Source: Methylicorpusculum sp. (GTDB lineage Bacteria > Pseudomonadota > Gammaproteobacteria > Methylococcales > Methylomonadaceae). From it: a stretch of DNA of 37,928 nt. The stretch lies in the NCBI RefSeq assembly GCF_030651835.1, contig NZ_JAUSBX010000075.1:1-37928 (forward strand), given 5' to 3'. How positions within the stretch are numbered: the stretch's first letter is position 1; each line of letters opens with the position of its first letter. This document shows, piece by piece, positions 25,675 to 35,425 of the stretch. The notes under the pieces were generated by a model. The model saw only the letters and a list, made by a program, of their open reading frames with translations. It made no database searches and had not been told where the DNA came from. Position numbers and translations under genes: made by a program.

Positions 25675-27122
25675 TAACCCACCGCGCCTTCCAGACTCAA
25701 CCCCAACAACGCCTGAGCCTCAACAGCGAATTCCATGGGCAATTCCTTGAAGACTTCTTTACAGAAACCGTTGACGATCATCGACACTGCATCTTCTGCG
25801 GAAAGACCGCGCTGCTGGCAGAAAAACAGCTGATCTTCACTGATTTTGGACGTCGTTGCCTCATGCTCGACTTGTGCAGAAGGCTGCTTGACTTCCACAT
25901 ACGGAAATGTATGCGCACCACACCGGTCGCCGACCAATAAGGAATCGCACTGCGTATAGTTTCGGGCATTTTCGGCACTCTTCAACACCTTGACCAGGCC
26001 GCGATACGTATTTTGCGCCCGGCCAGCGGAAATACCTTTGGAAACTATCGTGCTGCGTGTATTTTTGCCGATATGAATCATTTTCGTGCCGGTATCGGCT
26101 TGCTGGTAATTGTTCGTCAACGCGACCGAATAAAACTCACCTATTGAGTTGTTGCCGGTCAATACGCAACTGGGGTATTTCCAGGTAATGGCGGAACCGG
26201 TTTCCACCTGGGTCCAGGAAACCTTGGAATTATCACCCCGGCAATCGGCCCGTTTGGTCACAAAATTGTAGATGCCGCCTTTGCCTTCCTTGTCACCCGG
26301 ATACCAGTTTTGTACCGTGGAATATTTGATTTCAGCATTTTCAAGCGCGATCAATTCGACCACGGCAGCATGCAATTGGTTTTCATCCCGCATAGGCGCG
26401 GTACAGCCTTCAAGATAGCTGACATGACTGCCTTCATCGGCAATGATCAGCGTTCTTTCGAACTGACCGGTATTGGCGGCATTGATTCTGAAGTAAGTCG
26501 ACAATTCCATCGGGCAGCGCACACCTTTTGGAATATAAACAAACGAACCATCGGTAAAGACGGCGGCATTCAGCGCAGCGAAGTAATTATCGGTATGCGG
26601 CACGACCGATCCCAGATATTGTTTGATCAGTTCGGGATGCTCACGCAAAGCTTCGGATATCGGGCAAAAAATAACTCCCGCGTCCTTCAACTTGCCCTTA
26701 AACGTAGTAGCAACCGAAACACTGTCAAAAACTGCATCGACAGCCACACCGGCCAAGCGCTCCTGTTCATCCAAAGGAATACCCAATTTTTTATAGGCTT
26801 CTAGCACTTGAGGGTCGATTTCGTCCAAACTTTTAGGGCCATCTTCCTTGCGTTTGGGCGCGGAATAATAACTGACAGACTGATAATCAATCGGATCAAA
26901 ATTAACAAAAGCCCATTCCGGCGACTTTATCGTCTGCCAATGCCGAAACGCCTTCAACCTATATTCCAACATGAATTCAGGCTCGTTTTTTACCTTGGAT
27001 AATTTATGAATGACATCCTCATCCAATCCAGGTGGAAAGGTTTCGGTTTCTAAAACCGTCACGAAGCCCTGCTTGTATTCCTTGCCGATCAGTTGTTCAA
27101 TTTCTTTGGTGCTTGCTGACAT
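25674..27122 (-). CDS. sufB: Fe-S scaffold complex subunit SufB
   Basis: SufB is the main scaffold on which the SUF system builds clusters. The 482-aa protein has the normal length, the N-terminal segment [16 protein letters not shown], a long beta-helix core and the C-terminal segments [17 protein letters not shown] and [18 protein letters not shown]. The C-terminus is complete, so the module behind it did not cut into the gene. It starts 14 bp after the regulator stop. Confidence 0.97.
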   Translation of the reverse strand: MSASTKEIEQLIGKEYKQGFVTVLETETFPPGLDEDVIHKLSKVKNEPEFMLEYRLKAFRHWQTIKSPEWAFVNFDPIDYQSVSYYSAPKRKEDGPKSLDEIDPQVLEAYKKLGIPLDEQERLAGVAVDAVFDSVSVATTFKGKLKDAGVIFCPISEALREHPELIKQYLGSVVPHTDNYFAALNAAVFTDGSFVYIPKGVRCPMELSTYFRINAANTGQFERTLIIADEGSHVSYLEGCTAPMRDENQLHAAVVELIALENAEIKYSTVQNWYPGDKEGKGGIYNFVTKRADCRGDNSKVSWTQVETGSAITWKYPSCVLTGNNSIGEFYSVALTNNYQQADTGTKMIHIGKNTRSTIVSKGISAGRAQNTYRGLVKVLKSAENARNYTQCDSLLVGDRCGAHTFPYVEVKQPSAQVEHEATTSKISEDQLFFCQQRGLSAEDAVSMIVNGFCKEVFKELPMEFAVEAQALLGLSLEGAVG

Positions 27123-27136
27123 TTTGTTCTCCGTAA

Positions 27137-27586
27137 TTACCGGTAAAGGCTGGCTACCGGCACGTAAATTTCTTCAGGCTGTTGCGTAGGCATGATCAAA
27201 TCAGCCAACGTAATTGAATCCAGTGTTAAAAAAATCTTTTGATTGATCAAACCCCATACACCTCTAATTTCACAACCACTGGCCTGTTCACAACTTTGTT
27301 GAGAAATACTGCACTCAGTCAATGAAATAGGCCCTTCAAGCGCGCTGATTATCGTTGCAACCGAGATCTTATCCGGCGGGTTCGCTAAAATATAACCGCC
27401 TCTAGCCCCTCGTGTTGAACTGACCAGCTTCGCTTTAGACAACAGCTTAAGTATTTTACTGACAGTTGTTAAGGCTATACCGGTCTCATCTGCAATTTCA
27501 TGGGCTGCATGAACAGCGAACTGCTCTCTTGCCATATAACTTAAAATCACCGTCGCATAATCCGTAAGCTTTCCAAGACGCAACAT
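27137..27586 (-). CDS. Rrf2-family SUF operon regulator
   Basis: This is an IscR-like transcription factor that probably senses an Fe-S cluster and controls the suf operon, including itself. I chose the ATG at 27586 (149 aa, starting [13 protein letters not shown]) because GAGG lies six bases upstream; an ATG at 27598 is also in frame. A winged-helix DNA-binding region (about 1-65) is followed by three cysteines (92, 99, 105) spaced as in the SUF regulator group. A likely operator lies just upstream. Confidence 0.92.
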   Translation of the reverse strand: MLRLGKLTDYATVILSYMAREQFAVHAAHEIADETGIALTTVSKILKLLSKAKLVSSTRGARGGYILANPPDKISVATIISALEGPISLTECSISQQSCEQASGCEIRGVWGLINQKIFLTLDSITLADLIMPTQQPEEIYVPVASLYR

Positions 27587-27603
27587 AGTTAACCTCATTC
27601 ATT

Positions 27604-27622
27604 TAGGACTATTTTAGTCCTA
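27604..27622. promoter_or_regulatory. IscR type 1-like palindromic operator
   Basis: This is a perfect inverted repeat, TAGGACTA-TTT-TAGTCCTA. On the minus strand the core reads GACTAAAATAGTC, which fits the GACT-RWWWY-AGTC core of E. coli IscR type 1 sites. It lies 17 bp upstream of the regulator start and overlaps the proposed -10 box, which suggests repression by the Rrf2 protein encoded next to it. Confidence 0.75.
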
Positions 27623-27639
27623 TTTTAATTCCGAGTAAA
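27611..27639 (-). promoter_or_regulatory. Putative suf operon promoter
   Basis: On the minus strand TTTACT (27639-27634) is followed after 17 bp by TAAAAT (27616-27611). The -10 box lies inside the palindrome. It would drive the regulator and the suf genes with a short leader. The -35 box is only a partial match, so the call is moderate. Confidence 0.5.
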
Positions 27640-27723
27640 GCACTAGGTAATTAGAAAATTAATTGAGGCAACAAACATCTTTATTTCAGAAGGATCTAAC
27701 CCTAAAACAAACGATCTGCATTG

Positions 27724-30018
27724 TTATCGTTCTGGCTTTTCATTCCAGTATCGCCCAAGTTGCAGCCGCGATCGCTCAACAGTGACTGCGTTTCCCTTCA
27801 ATAGCAGCCTGATAGCACCTTCTTTGCCCGCTTCAAACCACTTGATATTTTGTTCGCTATAGCGCCTAAGCACCAGTTTATGAGGAAACCCAAACCGGTT
27901 GTTATACCCGGCAGGAATTAAAATGATCTCAGGATTGACCTGCTTTAAAAACACGGTGCTTGACGATGTTTTACTGCCGTGATGAGGCGCGATCATGACT
28001 CTGGATGACAATTGATCACCATAAGTTGCGACCAACTCAGCCTCGGCTTTTCGCTCGATATCGCCTGTTAATAAAATTCCCCCTTGACCCGAACTGATTT
28101 GCAGTACGCAAGATCCGTCATTATCGTTTTCTATCGCCCGAGTTTGAGGACTGAGCACCGCAAAACGCACTCCATCCCACATCCACGACTGTCCGGCCTG
28201 GCAAAATTCGGCATGATGAGGTGCTAACTGTTCCGGAACGCTACTTATTAATAAAGCAGGATTCTTCATATTCAAAAGCGTTTCAGCGCCGCCAATATGA
28301 TCGTTATCGCCATGACTGATAACAACAGCATCCAGCTTTTTAATTTGCAGAAAATTAAGATAAGGCAAAACCACCCGACTGCCCATATCGGCTGATTCAT
28401 CAAAGCGAGCACCCGCGTCATACACCAGACTGTGATGCGCCGTCCTCACCACAACCGAAAGCCCCTGCCCCACATCCAGCAAAGTCAGCTCAACTTCTCC
28501 ATCATCCGGCCCCGGCTTATCATTAAAAGCCAAGGGCAAACACATCAAAATCCCCAACCATCGCCCCGGCAATCCTTTTGGCGCCATCAACACAAATAAA
28601 CCGACAATCCCAAGAAACAAGGCCAATGGACTGGGCTCCGCGAGTTGAAATGTTGCAAAAGGCAACTCCGCTAAACGCGATAACAGCCACATCAAACCAC
28701 AGAGCATGGAATCGGCAACACTCAAAACTGCCGGAGCTAAAGAAGGTGCAATAAAAAGTAAACAAACGCCGGCCAAACACAGAGGAATAATAATAAAACT
28801 AACCCAAGGCACCGCTATCAAATTAGCTATTGGCGCTATCACCGACACTTCCTGAAAAAAGAAGAACAATAACGGCGCCAAAGCCAGACTGGTGACCCAA
28901 TGAATTTTGAGGGCTGATTTCCAGGCTTTACCCGACTTCAGGCGACTGCGCAGCGAATAAAAAATTATCCCCACCGCAAAAAATGACAGCCAGAATCCTG
29001 CTGAAAGCACGGCCAAAGGATCGAGCATGACAACGACTAATAACGCGATAGCCAGTGTATTTATCGCGCTCACATGACGTTGCCTTAACAAGGCCAGCAT
29101 AAATACCGCCAACATAATTAATGCGCGTTGCGTTGGAATAGCAAATCCGGCCATTGCCGAATAAGCCAAAGCGGCAAGAAAAGCAAAACAAGCCGCCACC
29201 TGATAAGGTGCAATGCTCAGCACACCGGATCTTGTCCAAATTTTTGCGACCAGCCAGTAAATCATGCCGGACACTAAACCGATATGTAACCCTGAAATAG
29301 CCATCAGATGCACTGTTCCGGTTTTTCTGAACATCAGCCATTGCTGATCGCTCATCAATTGCCGTTCACCCAGAGTCAGCGCCTGGATCAAACCCAGAGA
29401 ATCCGTATTGGGCATTGCCTGAACCAGCTGATCGAAAACTTTCTGCCGCCAAGCTGCCAGCGAAAACAACGGGTCTTTGTCTGCCAGTAACTGAGGCTTT
29501 GCTTGCTCTTTGATATAGCCTGTTGCACCTATACCCGATACAAAAAGGCTTCTTTCGTAATTGACGTTACCGGGATTAAAATTACCCCGAGGTCTTTTGA
29601 GTTTTACAGTAAATCGCCAGTATTGCCCGGCCTTGGGCAATACCTTGGGAAAATACCAGTTGAGCCTTAACCTTGCCGGCACACCGGGATCGGCTTTGCT
29701 GACTTTAAAGTCAAATCGAACACGCTTCTCAGAGTAAACCGGAATAGGCTCTATCCTGCCTTCGACCTGAAATACCCGACTTTCTAACGCCCCAGGCAAG
29801 CGGTCCGATAATTTCATTTCAGCATAGCCAAGCGCCCACAACACGCCAGCAAATAAAGCGAGGCATTTCCATAGTCGCAGGGCAGCGCAAATCGCAGCCA
29901 GCGCAACGATCAATAACACCCCCATCGGCCCAGGCAATTCAGGTAACTGTTGCAGGCATAAAACACCCAACACAAAGATGAGTACGAGCGTCACCATGAG
30001 AGAATTCCTGATTAGCAA
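27724..30018 (-). CDS. comEC: DNA internalisation protein ComEC/Rec2
   Basis: ComEC forms the inner-membrane channel for single-stranded DNA during natural transformation. The 764-aa protein has an N-terminal DUF4131 region, then a multi-span Competence domain (with TGTVHLMAISGLHIGLVSG), then a C-terminal metallo-beta-lactamase-like domain with VISHGDNDHIGG. The length is normal and no frameshift is visible. It points toward the suf operon, 137 bp from the regulator start. Uptake competence is inferred from this gene alone. Confidence 0.94.
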   Translation of the reverse strand: MLIRNSLMVTLVLIFVLGVLCLQQLPELPGPMGVLLIVALAAICAALRLWKCLALFAGVLWALGYAEMKLSDRLPGALESRVFQVEGRIEPIPVYSEKRVRFDFKVSKADPGVPARLRLNWYFPKVLPKAGQYWRFTVKLKRPRGNFNPGNVNYERSLFVSGIGATGYIKEQAKPQLLADKDPLFSLAAWRQKVFDQLVQAMPNTDSLGLIQALTLGERQLMSDQQWLMFRKTGTVHLMAISGLHIGLVSGMIYWLVAKIWTRSGVLSIAPYQVAACFAFLAALAYSAMAGFAIPTQRALIMLAVFMLALLRQRHVSAINTLAIALLVVVMLDPLAVLSAGFWLSFFAVGIIFYSLRSRLKSGKAWKSALKIHWVTSLALAPLLFFFFQEVSVIAPIANLIAVPWVSFIIIPLCLAGVCLLFIAPSLAPAVLSVADSMLCGLMWLLSRLAELPFATFQLAEPSPLALFLGIVGLFVLMAPKGLPGRWLGILMCLPLAFNDKPGPDDGEVELTLLDVGQGLSVVVRTAHHSLVYDAGARFDESADMGSRVVLPYLNFLQIKKLDAVVISHGDNDHIGGAETLLNMKNPALLISSVPEQLAPHHAEFCQAGQSWMWDGVRFAVLSPQTRAIENDNDGSCVLQISSGQGGILLTGDIERKAEAELVATYGDQLSSRVMIAPHHGSKTSSSTVFLKQVNPEIILIPAGYNNRFGFPHKLVLRRYSEQNIKWFEAGKEGAIRLLLKGNAVTVERSRLQLGRYWNEKPER

Positions 30019-30201
30019 TAATTTTTTCAGGTTAGAAAAACCTGATAGACTTACGGGTCATAGGCCTTGACCATCATTCCCTGCTGCTTAGCGTAAAACC
30101 GATCAATACCTTATAAAAATTAATTTACCCTACCGACTGAGTGTCTTTGCCGCCCCAAGCCCCTCGGTTGTTTAGCAAAATAACTATAAAGAATCATCAC
30201 T

Positions 30202-30720
30202 ATGCCTAAGAAATTATTACAAAAATTCATGCCCGATCATGAAACCTTAAAAAAACATAAAAATCTTCAGTTTTTAGGAGAAAAGCTTCACGACCCCAAT
30301 CTGTGGCATTTAAACAGAAAGTCAGTATCGATGGCTTTTGCGATTGGACTCTTTGCCGCATGGATTCCAACGCCGACACAAATGGCGATTGCAGCTGTTG
30401 CAGCTTTTTATTTTAGGGGCAATTTACCCATCTCGGTTGCGCTGGTCTGGCTGACAAATCCGATAACCATGCCGCCTCTGTTTTATTTCGCTTACCGGGT
30501 CGGCCTTTTTGTCATGGCGCAACCTTCGCCATCGGCTGATTTTGAGTTTTCTTTGGACGGCGTGATGAATGGATTAGGCGATGTCTGGGCACCGTTTTTA
30601 CTGGGCTGTCTCATTCTTGGCGTCACCTGCTCCAGTGCCGGTTATTTCGGAATGAATGCCTTTTGGCGCTATCACGTAGCTCATCGATGGAGCAAAAGAA
30701 AGTTAAGAGCCAGTCATTGA
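30202..30720 (+). CDS. DUF2062 membrane protein
   Basis: This is a 172-aa inner-membrane protein of unknown function. The DUF2062 domain is seen as SMAFAIGLFAAWIPTPTQMAIAAVAAFYFRGNLP, followed by WLTNPITMPPLFYFAYRVG and a last hydrophobic segment near 130-150. The N-terminus is basic and soluble. It starts divergently from comEC with 183 bp between them, and converges on lolD. Confidence 0.88.
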   Translation: MPKKLLQKFMPDHETLKKHKNLQFLGEKLHDPNLWHLNRKSVSMAFAIGLFAAWIPTPTQMAIAAVAAFYFRGNLPISVALVWLTNPITMPPLFYFAYRVGLFVMAQPSPSADFEFSLDGVMNGLGDVWAPFLLGCLILGVTCSSAGYFGMNAFWRYHVAHRWSKRKLRASH

Positions 30721-30787
30721 TCAAGCGCGTCGACGGCCAATCCGGACTTATCGTTGACGCGATTTAAAAAGAGTTTTGACTGAACAA

Positions 30788-30816
30788 GCCCGTTAAATCG
30801 CAACGAAATAACGGGC
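30788..30816. terminator. Hairpin between convergent DUF2062 gene and lolD
   Basis: GCCCGTTA (30788-30795) and TAACGGGC (30809-30816) are perfect 8-bp arms with a 13-base loop. It lies between the two convergent stops. No clear T-run follows on either strand. Confidence 0.45.
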
Positions 30817-30873
30817 ATACCAAAATTAGTTCCCGGATTACGCTATGCAACATCCAGGCTACGAATCATAAAA

Positions 30874-31554
30874 TCAATTGACGATTAAGCCGTCTTCCAT
30901 ATGAAGAACCGTGTCCATCCTTGCCGCCAAGGTTGGATCATGGGTCACAACAAGAAAACTCACTTTTAATTCCCGATTTAATTCCAACATTAGCTGATAG
31001 ATTTGCTCGGCTGTTTTGCTGTCCAAATTACCGGTAGGCTCATCCGCCAAAACGCAGTTCGGGCTATTGATCAAGGCTCTGGCAACTGCCGCGCGCTGGC
31101 GCTCACCGCCGGATAATTCGCCCGGCTTATGTTCGATCCGATGACCCAATCCGACTCGTTCCAACAGCCCATGCGCCTTGATTTTTGCCTGCTTGACCGA
31201 TTCGCCGCCAATTAATAACGGCATTGCGACATTTTCCAAAACCGTAAATTCACCCAGCAAATGATGGAACTGGTAGATAAAGCCTAATGAGCGATTACGC
31301 AATTGGTTTAGTTCTTTGGCGCTCACCTTATTCAGATCGAAGTTGTTTAGAATAACGTTGCCGTCATCCGGCTTATCCAGCCCCCCCAAAAGATGCAAGA
31401 GCGTGCTTTTTCCGGATCCTGAAGCACCCATGATGGCAACACGCTGACCTACGCCTATATCAAGATCGACACCTCTCAATACCGTGACGTTAAGGCCACC
31501 TTGCTTAAATGCTTTGGTCAATTTACGGCAGGAAAGAATGGATTGATTACTCAT
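30874..31554 (-). CDS. lolD: Lipoprotein-releasing ABC transporter ATPase LolD
   Basis: LolD powers release of outer-membrane lipoproteins to LolA. The 226-aa protein has Walker A GASGSGKS, the signature [15 protein letters not shown] and Walker [10 protein letters not shown], all close to known LolD. It overlaps the end of lolC by eight bases on the same strand. Confidence 0.95.
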   Translation of the reverse strand: MSNQSILSCRKLTKAFKQGGLNVTVLRGVDLDIGVGQRVAIMGASGSGKSTLLHLLGGLDKPDDGNVILNNFDLNKVSAKELNQLRNRSLGFIYQFHHLLGEFTVLENVAMPLLIGGESVKQAKIKAHGLLERVGLGHRIEHKPGELSGGERQRAAVARALINSPNCVLADEPTGNLDSKTAEQIYQLMLELNRELKVSFLVVTHDPTLAARMDTVLHMEDGLIVN

Positions 31555-32797
31555 ATCTTAATACCTCGGCAGGATTGACTTGCGAGGCCTGCCAGGCAGG
31601 ATAAATAGTCGCTAGTAGCGAAAGGCCGAAGGACATGGCGGCTATCGCATAAACATCAGACCACTCCAGCTTGGAGGGCAATTCGCTGATGTAATACACA
31701 TCGGCTGCCATGAATTGAGTATCAAAAAACTGTTCAATAGCCGGCACGATGGTTTCGACATTCAGCGCCAGCGCAATTCCTCCGACCGTCCCAAGTGCTG
31801 TGCCTACCACACCGATGATGCCGCCCAGAATAATAAAAATTCCCATCACGGAAGGTGCAGACAAGCCTTGTGTTTTTAAAATAGCAATATCGCCCCGCTT
31901 GTCGGTCACCACCATGACCAGCGTCGACACAATATTGAATGCCGCCACCGCAACAATGAGCAAGAGAATAATAAACATCACCCGCTTTTCAGTCTTGATA
32001 GCCCTGAAAAAATTGCTGTGCGCTTGCGTCCAGTCGCTGACCCGGTAGCCGTCAGCGTACATTGTATTGGCCAGGGCGCGGCTGATTTGAGGGGCATTAA
32101 AAAGGTCATCCAGTTTCAGCCGTAAACCGGAAACGCCATCCTCCAAACGGAACAATTTGGCCGCATCCGCCATATGAATAATCGCCATATTTCTATCGTA
32201 TTCGAACATCCCGACCCGAAACATCCCGGTAACAGTAAACCGCCGCATTCTGGGCAGTATACCGGCAGGAGTAGAATTAACCTGCGGCGTGATAACTGTG
32301 ATCTGATCACCCAGGCCTACGCCCAAATAACCGGCCAGTTCAGCGCCCAGCACGATATTGTACTGGCCTTCAACTAATTGATTGAGGTCACCGGAGACCA
32401 TCTTATCGCCGACTTCGGAAACAGCATGCTCCTGCTCGGGAAGAATACCCCTCAGCATGGTGCCACTCACCCGTCTATCGGCATTGATCATCACTTGACC
32501 ATTAACAAACGGAGCCGAACCGGCAACATGAGGATAATCTTTCACGCGTTCCTGAACTTTAGACCACTCCTGTAATTGACCGTCAATGCCGCTTACCGTG
32601 GCATGAGATGTCATACCTAAAATTCTTTCCCGCAATTCAGCCTCAAAGCCATTCATGACGGAAAGTACAGTGATCAGAGCGGTAACACCCAGGGCAATCC
32701 CCAGGATGGATGTTAATGTGATAAATGAGATAAATTGAGTTCTGCGTTTGGCACGCGTATAGCGTAAGCCAATGTATAGAATTAGCGGTTTAAACAT
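31547..32797 (-). CDS. lolC: Lipoprotein-releasing system membrane protein LolC/LolE
   Basis: This is the membrane subunit of the LolCDE exporter. The 416-aa protein has an N-terminal membrane helix (about 24-50) with [25 protein letters not shown], a large periplasmic domain and three C-terminal membrane helices ending [17 protein letters not shown]. Only one LolC/E gene is present, so it may act as a homodimer (LolF type) or pair with a LolE encoded elsewhere. It starts 20 bp after the fur stop. Confidence 0.93.
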   Translation of the reverse strand: MFKPLILYIGLRYTRAKRRTQFISFITLTSILGIALGVTALITVLSVMNGFEAELRERILGMTSHATVSGIDGQLQEWSKVQERVKDYPHVAGSAPFVNGQVMINADRRVSGTMLRGILPEQEHAVSEVGDKMVSGDLNQLVEGQYNIVLGAELAGYLGVGLGDQITVITPQVNSTPAGILPRMRRFTVTGMFRVGMFEYDRNMAIIHMADAAKLFRLEDGVSGLRLKLDDLFNAPQISRALANTMYADGYRVSDWTQAHSNFFRAIKTEKRVMFIILLLIVAVAAFNIVSTLVMVVTDKRGDIAILKTQGLSAPSVMGIFIILGGIIGVVGTALGTVGGIALALNVETIVPAIEQFFDTQFMAADVYYISELPSKLEWSDVYAIAAMSFGLSLLATIYPAWQASQVNPAEVLRYE

Positions 32798-32817
32798 GAA
32801 ATGATGTTAAATGAGAG

Positions 32818-33234
32818 TTAGGATTTTTTGCAATCGACACAAAAGCCATAGAGATAAAGGCTATGATCGGTGAGATCATAACCCAACTTGCTTGCTATTT
32901 CTTTTTGTCTGGATTCTATGATCGGATCAGTAAACTCATCCACTTTTCCGCATTTTAAACAGACAATATGATCATGGTGTCCGCCGCGGTCAAGCTCAAA
33001 AATTGAGTTACCCCCTTCAAAATGATGCCTCTTGACCAGACCGGCCGCTTCGAACTGAGTGAGCACCCGGTAAACAGTCGCCAGACCGATTTCCTCATTT
33101 TCACTCAACAGTATTTTATAGACCTGCTCAGCAGTCAGATGCCTTTCCTCGGTCTGATTTTCAAGAATTTCAAGAATTTTCATGCGCGGCAACGTAACCT
33201 TTAGGCCGGCGTTTTTTAAATCTTGCTTTTCCAA
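32818..33234 (-). CDS. fur: Ferric uptake regulator Fur
   Basis: Fur is the iron-dependent repressor. The 138-aa protein has an N-terminal winged helix (LATVYRVLTQFEAAGLVKRH), the metal-binding GGHHDHIVCLKCG (H86, H87, H89, C92, C95) and a second cysteine pair C132 and C135. The start is an unusual TTG, backed by GGGAG about six to eight bases upstream; no in-frame ATG fits the conserved N-terminus. lolC follows on the same strand, so iron control and Lol may share a transcript. Confidence 0.96.
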   Translation of the reverse strand: MEKQDLKNAGLKVTLPRMKILEILENQTEERHLTAEQVYKILLSENEEIGLATVYRVLTQFEAAGLVKRHHFEGGNSIFELDRGGHHDHIVCLKCGKVDEFTDPIIESRQKEIASKLGYDLTDHSLYLYGFCVDCKKS

Positions 33235-33347
33235 ATCACTCTCCCTATTCAGCCAGTAGTGTCTTAAACAAGGCGCATTACCGTTTTCATGTATTCGCCA
33301 TTCCTGTTATTTAGTTAATGGCCATATTAACACTTTTGTCCCTTATC

Positions 33348-33375
33348 TTTCACGAACAATAGACTGTCCTATACT
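33348..33375 (+). promoter_or_regulatory. Weak candidate promoter for the GNAT-fusion gene
   Basis: TTTCAC (33348-33353) and TATACT (33370-33375) are 16 bp apart, about 65 bp before the start at 33441. The -10 box is good and the -35 box poor. Confidence 0.3.
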
Positions 33376-33440
33376 TTTATCCGGATAACCGCTTGGAATA
33401 AACTATTTTTTAACCTGACGCATAGAGCTATAGACCCCCT

Positions 33441-34385
33441 ATGAATATCCCTGACTTTCGTGTTGAACCGGCCCATTTCCGGGCAGACCATGACGATCTG
33501 CTGATAATTTTTAATGTAAACAAAAAACCGAATGATGCGCCCGACAGTGCGGCTGATATCATCAATCCGCTAAGTATTTATGTTATTGCGCGGGACAATC
33601 AACATCAGCCTGTTGGGGCCGGCGAATTGACTTCTGCCGGCACCATAGAAGGATTAGCCGTTATACCGAAATGGCATAACCAGGGTGTTGAACTGGCATT
33701 ACTGACCGCATTGATCGATAAAGCCGCAAAATCCGGTTTAACCGAAATCAAGGCGCAAGCCGTTGAAAGCCATAAAGCCCTGTTTGAAGGCTTAAATTTC
33801 AGAGCAGTTACTCAAAACGAGCCGGGCATCTATAGCTTGAGCATGACGCAAGCCCCCGTCAGTCAACCGTCAAGCCGTCCTAACCCCAAACCTGCCCCGG
33901 AGAGTATAGAACCTGTCAAGATGGAAAGTCTGATGGCTATCATGGAAGCCAGCATCCAGCTTATTTCATCCGCCCGGCGGCAAATTTGTATCATCAGTAA
34001 AGACCTTGAGTGGCCGCTTTACGCCCAAAGCGCAGTGATAGAAGCACTGAAATCATTTGCTATAGACAACAGAAACAGCCTTGTCATGATACTGATTCAA
34101 GACCCAAACGCCCTGAATGGGCGATCGCACCCCCTGATTGACCTGGCCCAGCGCCTGCCTTCTTCCATCCAGCTAAGAACACCGACAGAAATGGAAGATC
34201 TCGGTTATCCATCAGCGTTTCTGCTGAGTGATCAACGCGGCTATTTATTCCGTCTAAACAATGACCAAGCAAAAGGCGACTGGAGTCCTTGTCTGCCCTC
34301 GCGCACCAAACAACTCGCAGAGCTGTTTGAACGCTTATGGCAACGCGCCAGACCCTGCAGCGAATTTCGCGCACTCAATTTGTAA
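33441..34385 (+). CDS. GNAT-like N-terminal domain fused to a second domain
   Basis: This 314-aa soluble protein appears to have two parts. Residues about 1-135 look like a GNAT acetyltransferase (GAGELTSAGTIEGLAVIPKWHNQGVELALLTALIDKA, then LFEGLNFRAV). After a proline-rich linker (about 140-155) comes a domain of about 155 residues with SARRQICIISKDLEWPLYAQ and SAFLLSDQRGYLFRLNN. The second half resembles a domain of unknown function in gammaproteobacteria, possibly DUF7931. The substrate is unknown. It lies between fur and bamE, which are often neighbours. Confidence 0.7.
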   Translation: MNIPDFRVEPAHFRADHDDLLIIFNVNKKPNDAPDSAADIINPLSIYVIARDNQHQPVGAGELTSAGTIEGLAVIPKWHNQGVELALLTALIDKAAKSGLTEIKAQAVESHKALFEGLNFRAVTQNEPGIYSLSMTQAPVSQPSSRPNPKPAPESIEPVKMESLMAIMEASIQLISSARRQICIISKDLEWPLYAQSAVIEALKSFAIDNRNSLVMILIQDPNALNGRSHPLIDLAQRLPSSIQLRTPTEMEDLGYPSAFLLSDQRGYLFRLNNDQAKGDWSPCLPSRTKQLAELFERLWQRARPCSEFRALNL

Positions 34386-34524
34386 TTGATCATTGAGCAG
34401 CACATTGAACGGGGCAAAATAGGCAGTTGTCCTTATCCATCCAGTCGACTGAATTCTTGACGGGTCATTCTAGGATAATCAAGGCGTATCCTGTATCATT
34501 CAATTCTTTTTGCTAGTCCCGTAC

Positions 34525-35058
34525 ATGAAAAAGTCGATTTTCTATCCAGCCTTCATCTCAGCCAGTTTGACTTTAACCGGGTGTACCACAATCATGGAAT
34601 ATATGCCAGGTGTCTACAAGATTGATATTCAACAAGGCAACCTGATCGATCAGGAAGTTGTTGATCAACTCAGACCCGGCATGAATAAACGGCAGGTACT
34701 CTACATTATGGGTTCACCGATGCTGATCGATGTTTTCAACGAAGACCGATGGGATTATATCTACTCCGAACAAAAAGGAGGCGAAGACAGGATGCAGAAA
34801 CGCATCACCCTCTTCTTTAAGGAAGACAGCCTTAAAGCCGTTCAAGGGGATTTCAGACCCAGTTCCAAACCTGTGGAACGGCTTGCTCATGAAACCACAA
34901 TGGAACTTCCTCCAAGAGATCTGGAAAAAACACTGTGGGAAAAAATCACCGGATTGTTTGGCTTTGAGGGCTTATACAGAGAAGAATCGACAGGCAGAGC
35001 CCCACAAAAAATGGATAGGCCTGAAGATCCTTTATCCAGCTCTTCGGCTCCGAAATAA
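34525..35058 (+). CDS. bamE: Outer membrane assembly lipoprotein BamE
   Basis: BamE is a small lipoprotein of the BAM complex that inserts beta-barrel proteins. I chose ATG 34525 (177 aa, MKKSIFYPAF) because it gives a normal lipoprotein signal with lipobox LTGC at C20; a start at 34510 adds five residues. The SmpA/OmlA domain is seen as VVDQLRPGMNKRQVLYIMGSPML and DRWDYIY. The C-terminal extension of about 60 residues is longer than in E. coli BamE. Confidence 0.94.
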   Translation: MKKSIFYPAFISASLTLTGCTTIMEYMPGVYKIDIQQGNLIDQEVVDQLRPGMNKRQVLYIMGSPMLIDVFNEDRWDYIYSEQKGGEDRMQKRITLFFKEDSLKAVQGDFRPSSKPVERLAHETTMELPPRDLEKTLWEKITGLFGFEGLYREESTGRAPQKMDRPEDPLSSSSAPK

Positions 35059-35075
35059 TTCAACCCGGCAAAACA

Positions 35076-35113
35076 AGACAAGCTGGGGTTACTTGACTCT
35101 TACCAGCCTGTCT
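35076..35113. terminator. Bidirectional hairpin between bamE and rnfH
   Basis: AGACAAGCTGG (35076-35086) and CCAGCCTGTCT (35103-35113) form an 11-bp stem with one mismatch and a 16-base loop. It lies in the 73-bp gap between two convergent stops. Confidence 0.55.
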
Positions 35114-35131
35114 CGTTAATTCAGAATAACT

Positions 35132-35425
35132 TTACGCGTCTACTTCTTTGGATGCCCGGCTTCGGCGTGCATCCTTGGGATCATGCTCCAAAGGCCGGTA
35201 GATTTCGACGCGATCGTACTCTTTCAGCACATGATCCAGCTTGCAGGCCGAACTGAAAATTCCGATTTTGGTTTTTGCCAAATCAATTTCAGGAAACCGT
35301 TTCAAAATCCCCGAACTGTTAATGGCATCCTCAGCGGTAGAACCTTTCGGCAAGGTGACATTCAAAATAACCTGCTCTTCCGGTTTGGCATAAGCCACTT
35401 CGACTCTTATCAATTGCTCAACCAT
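35132..35425 (-). CDS. rnfH: RnfH-family (UPF0125, RatB-like) protein
   Basis: This small ubiquitin-fold protein belongs to the RnfH/RatB family. I chose the start at 35425 (97 aa, MVEQLIRVEVAYA), which matches the family. A longer frame to 35611 would run through ratA in another frame. The core is GSTAEDAINSSGILKRFPEIDL and the end is YRPLEHDPKDARRSRA, which is characteristic. It overlaps the ratA end by eight bases. Its function is not settled. Confidence 0.92.
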   Translation of the reverse strand: MVEQLIRVEVAYAKPEEQVILNVTLPKGSTAEDAINSSGILKRFPEIDLAKTKIGIFSSACKLDHVLKEYDRVEIYRPLEHDPKDARRSRASKEVDA

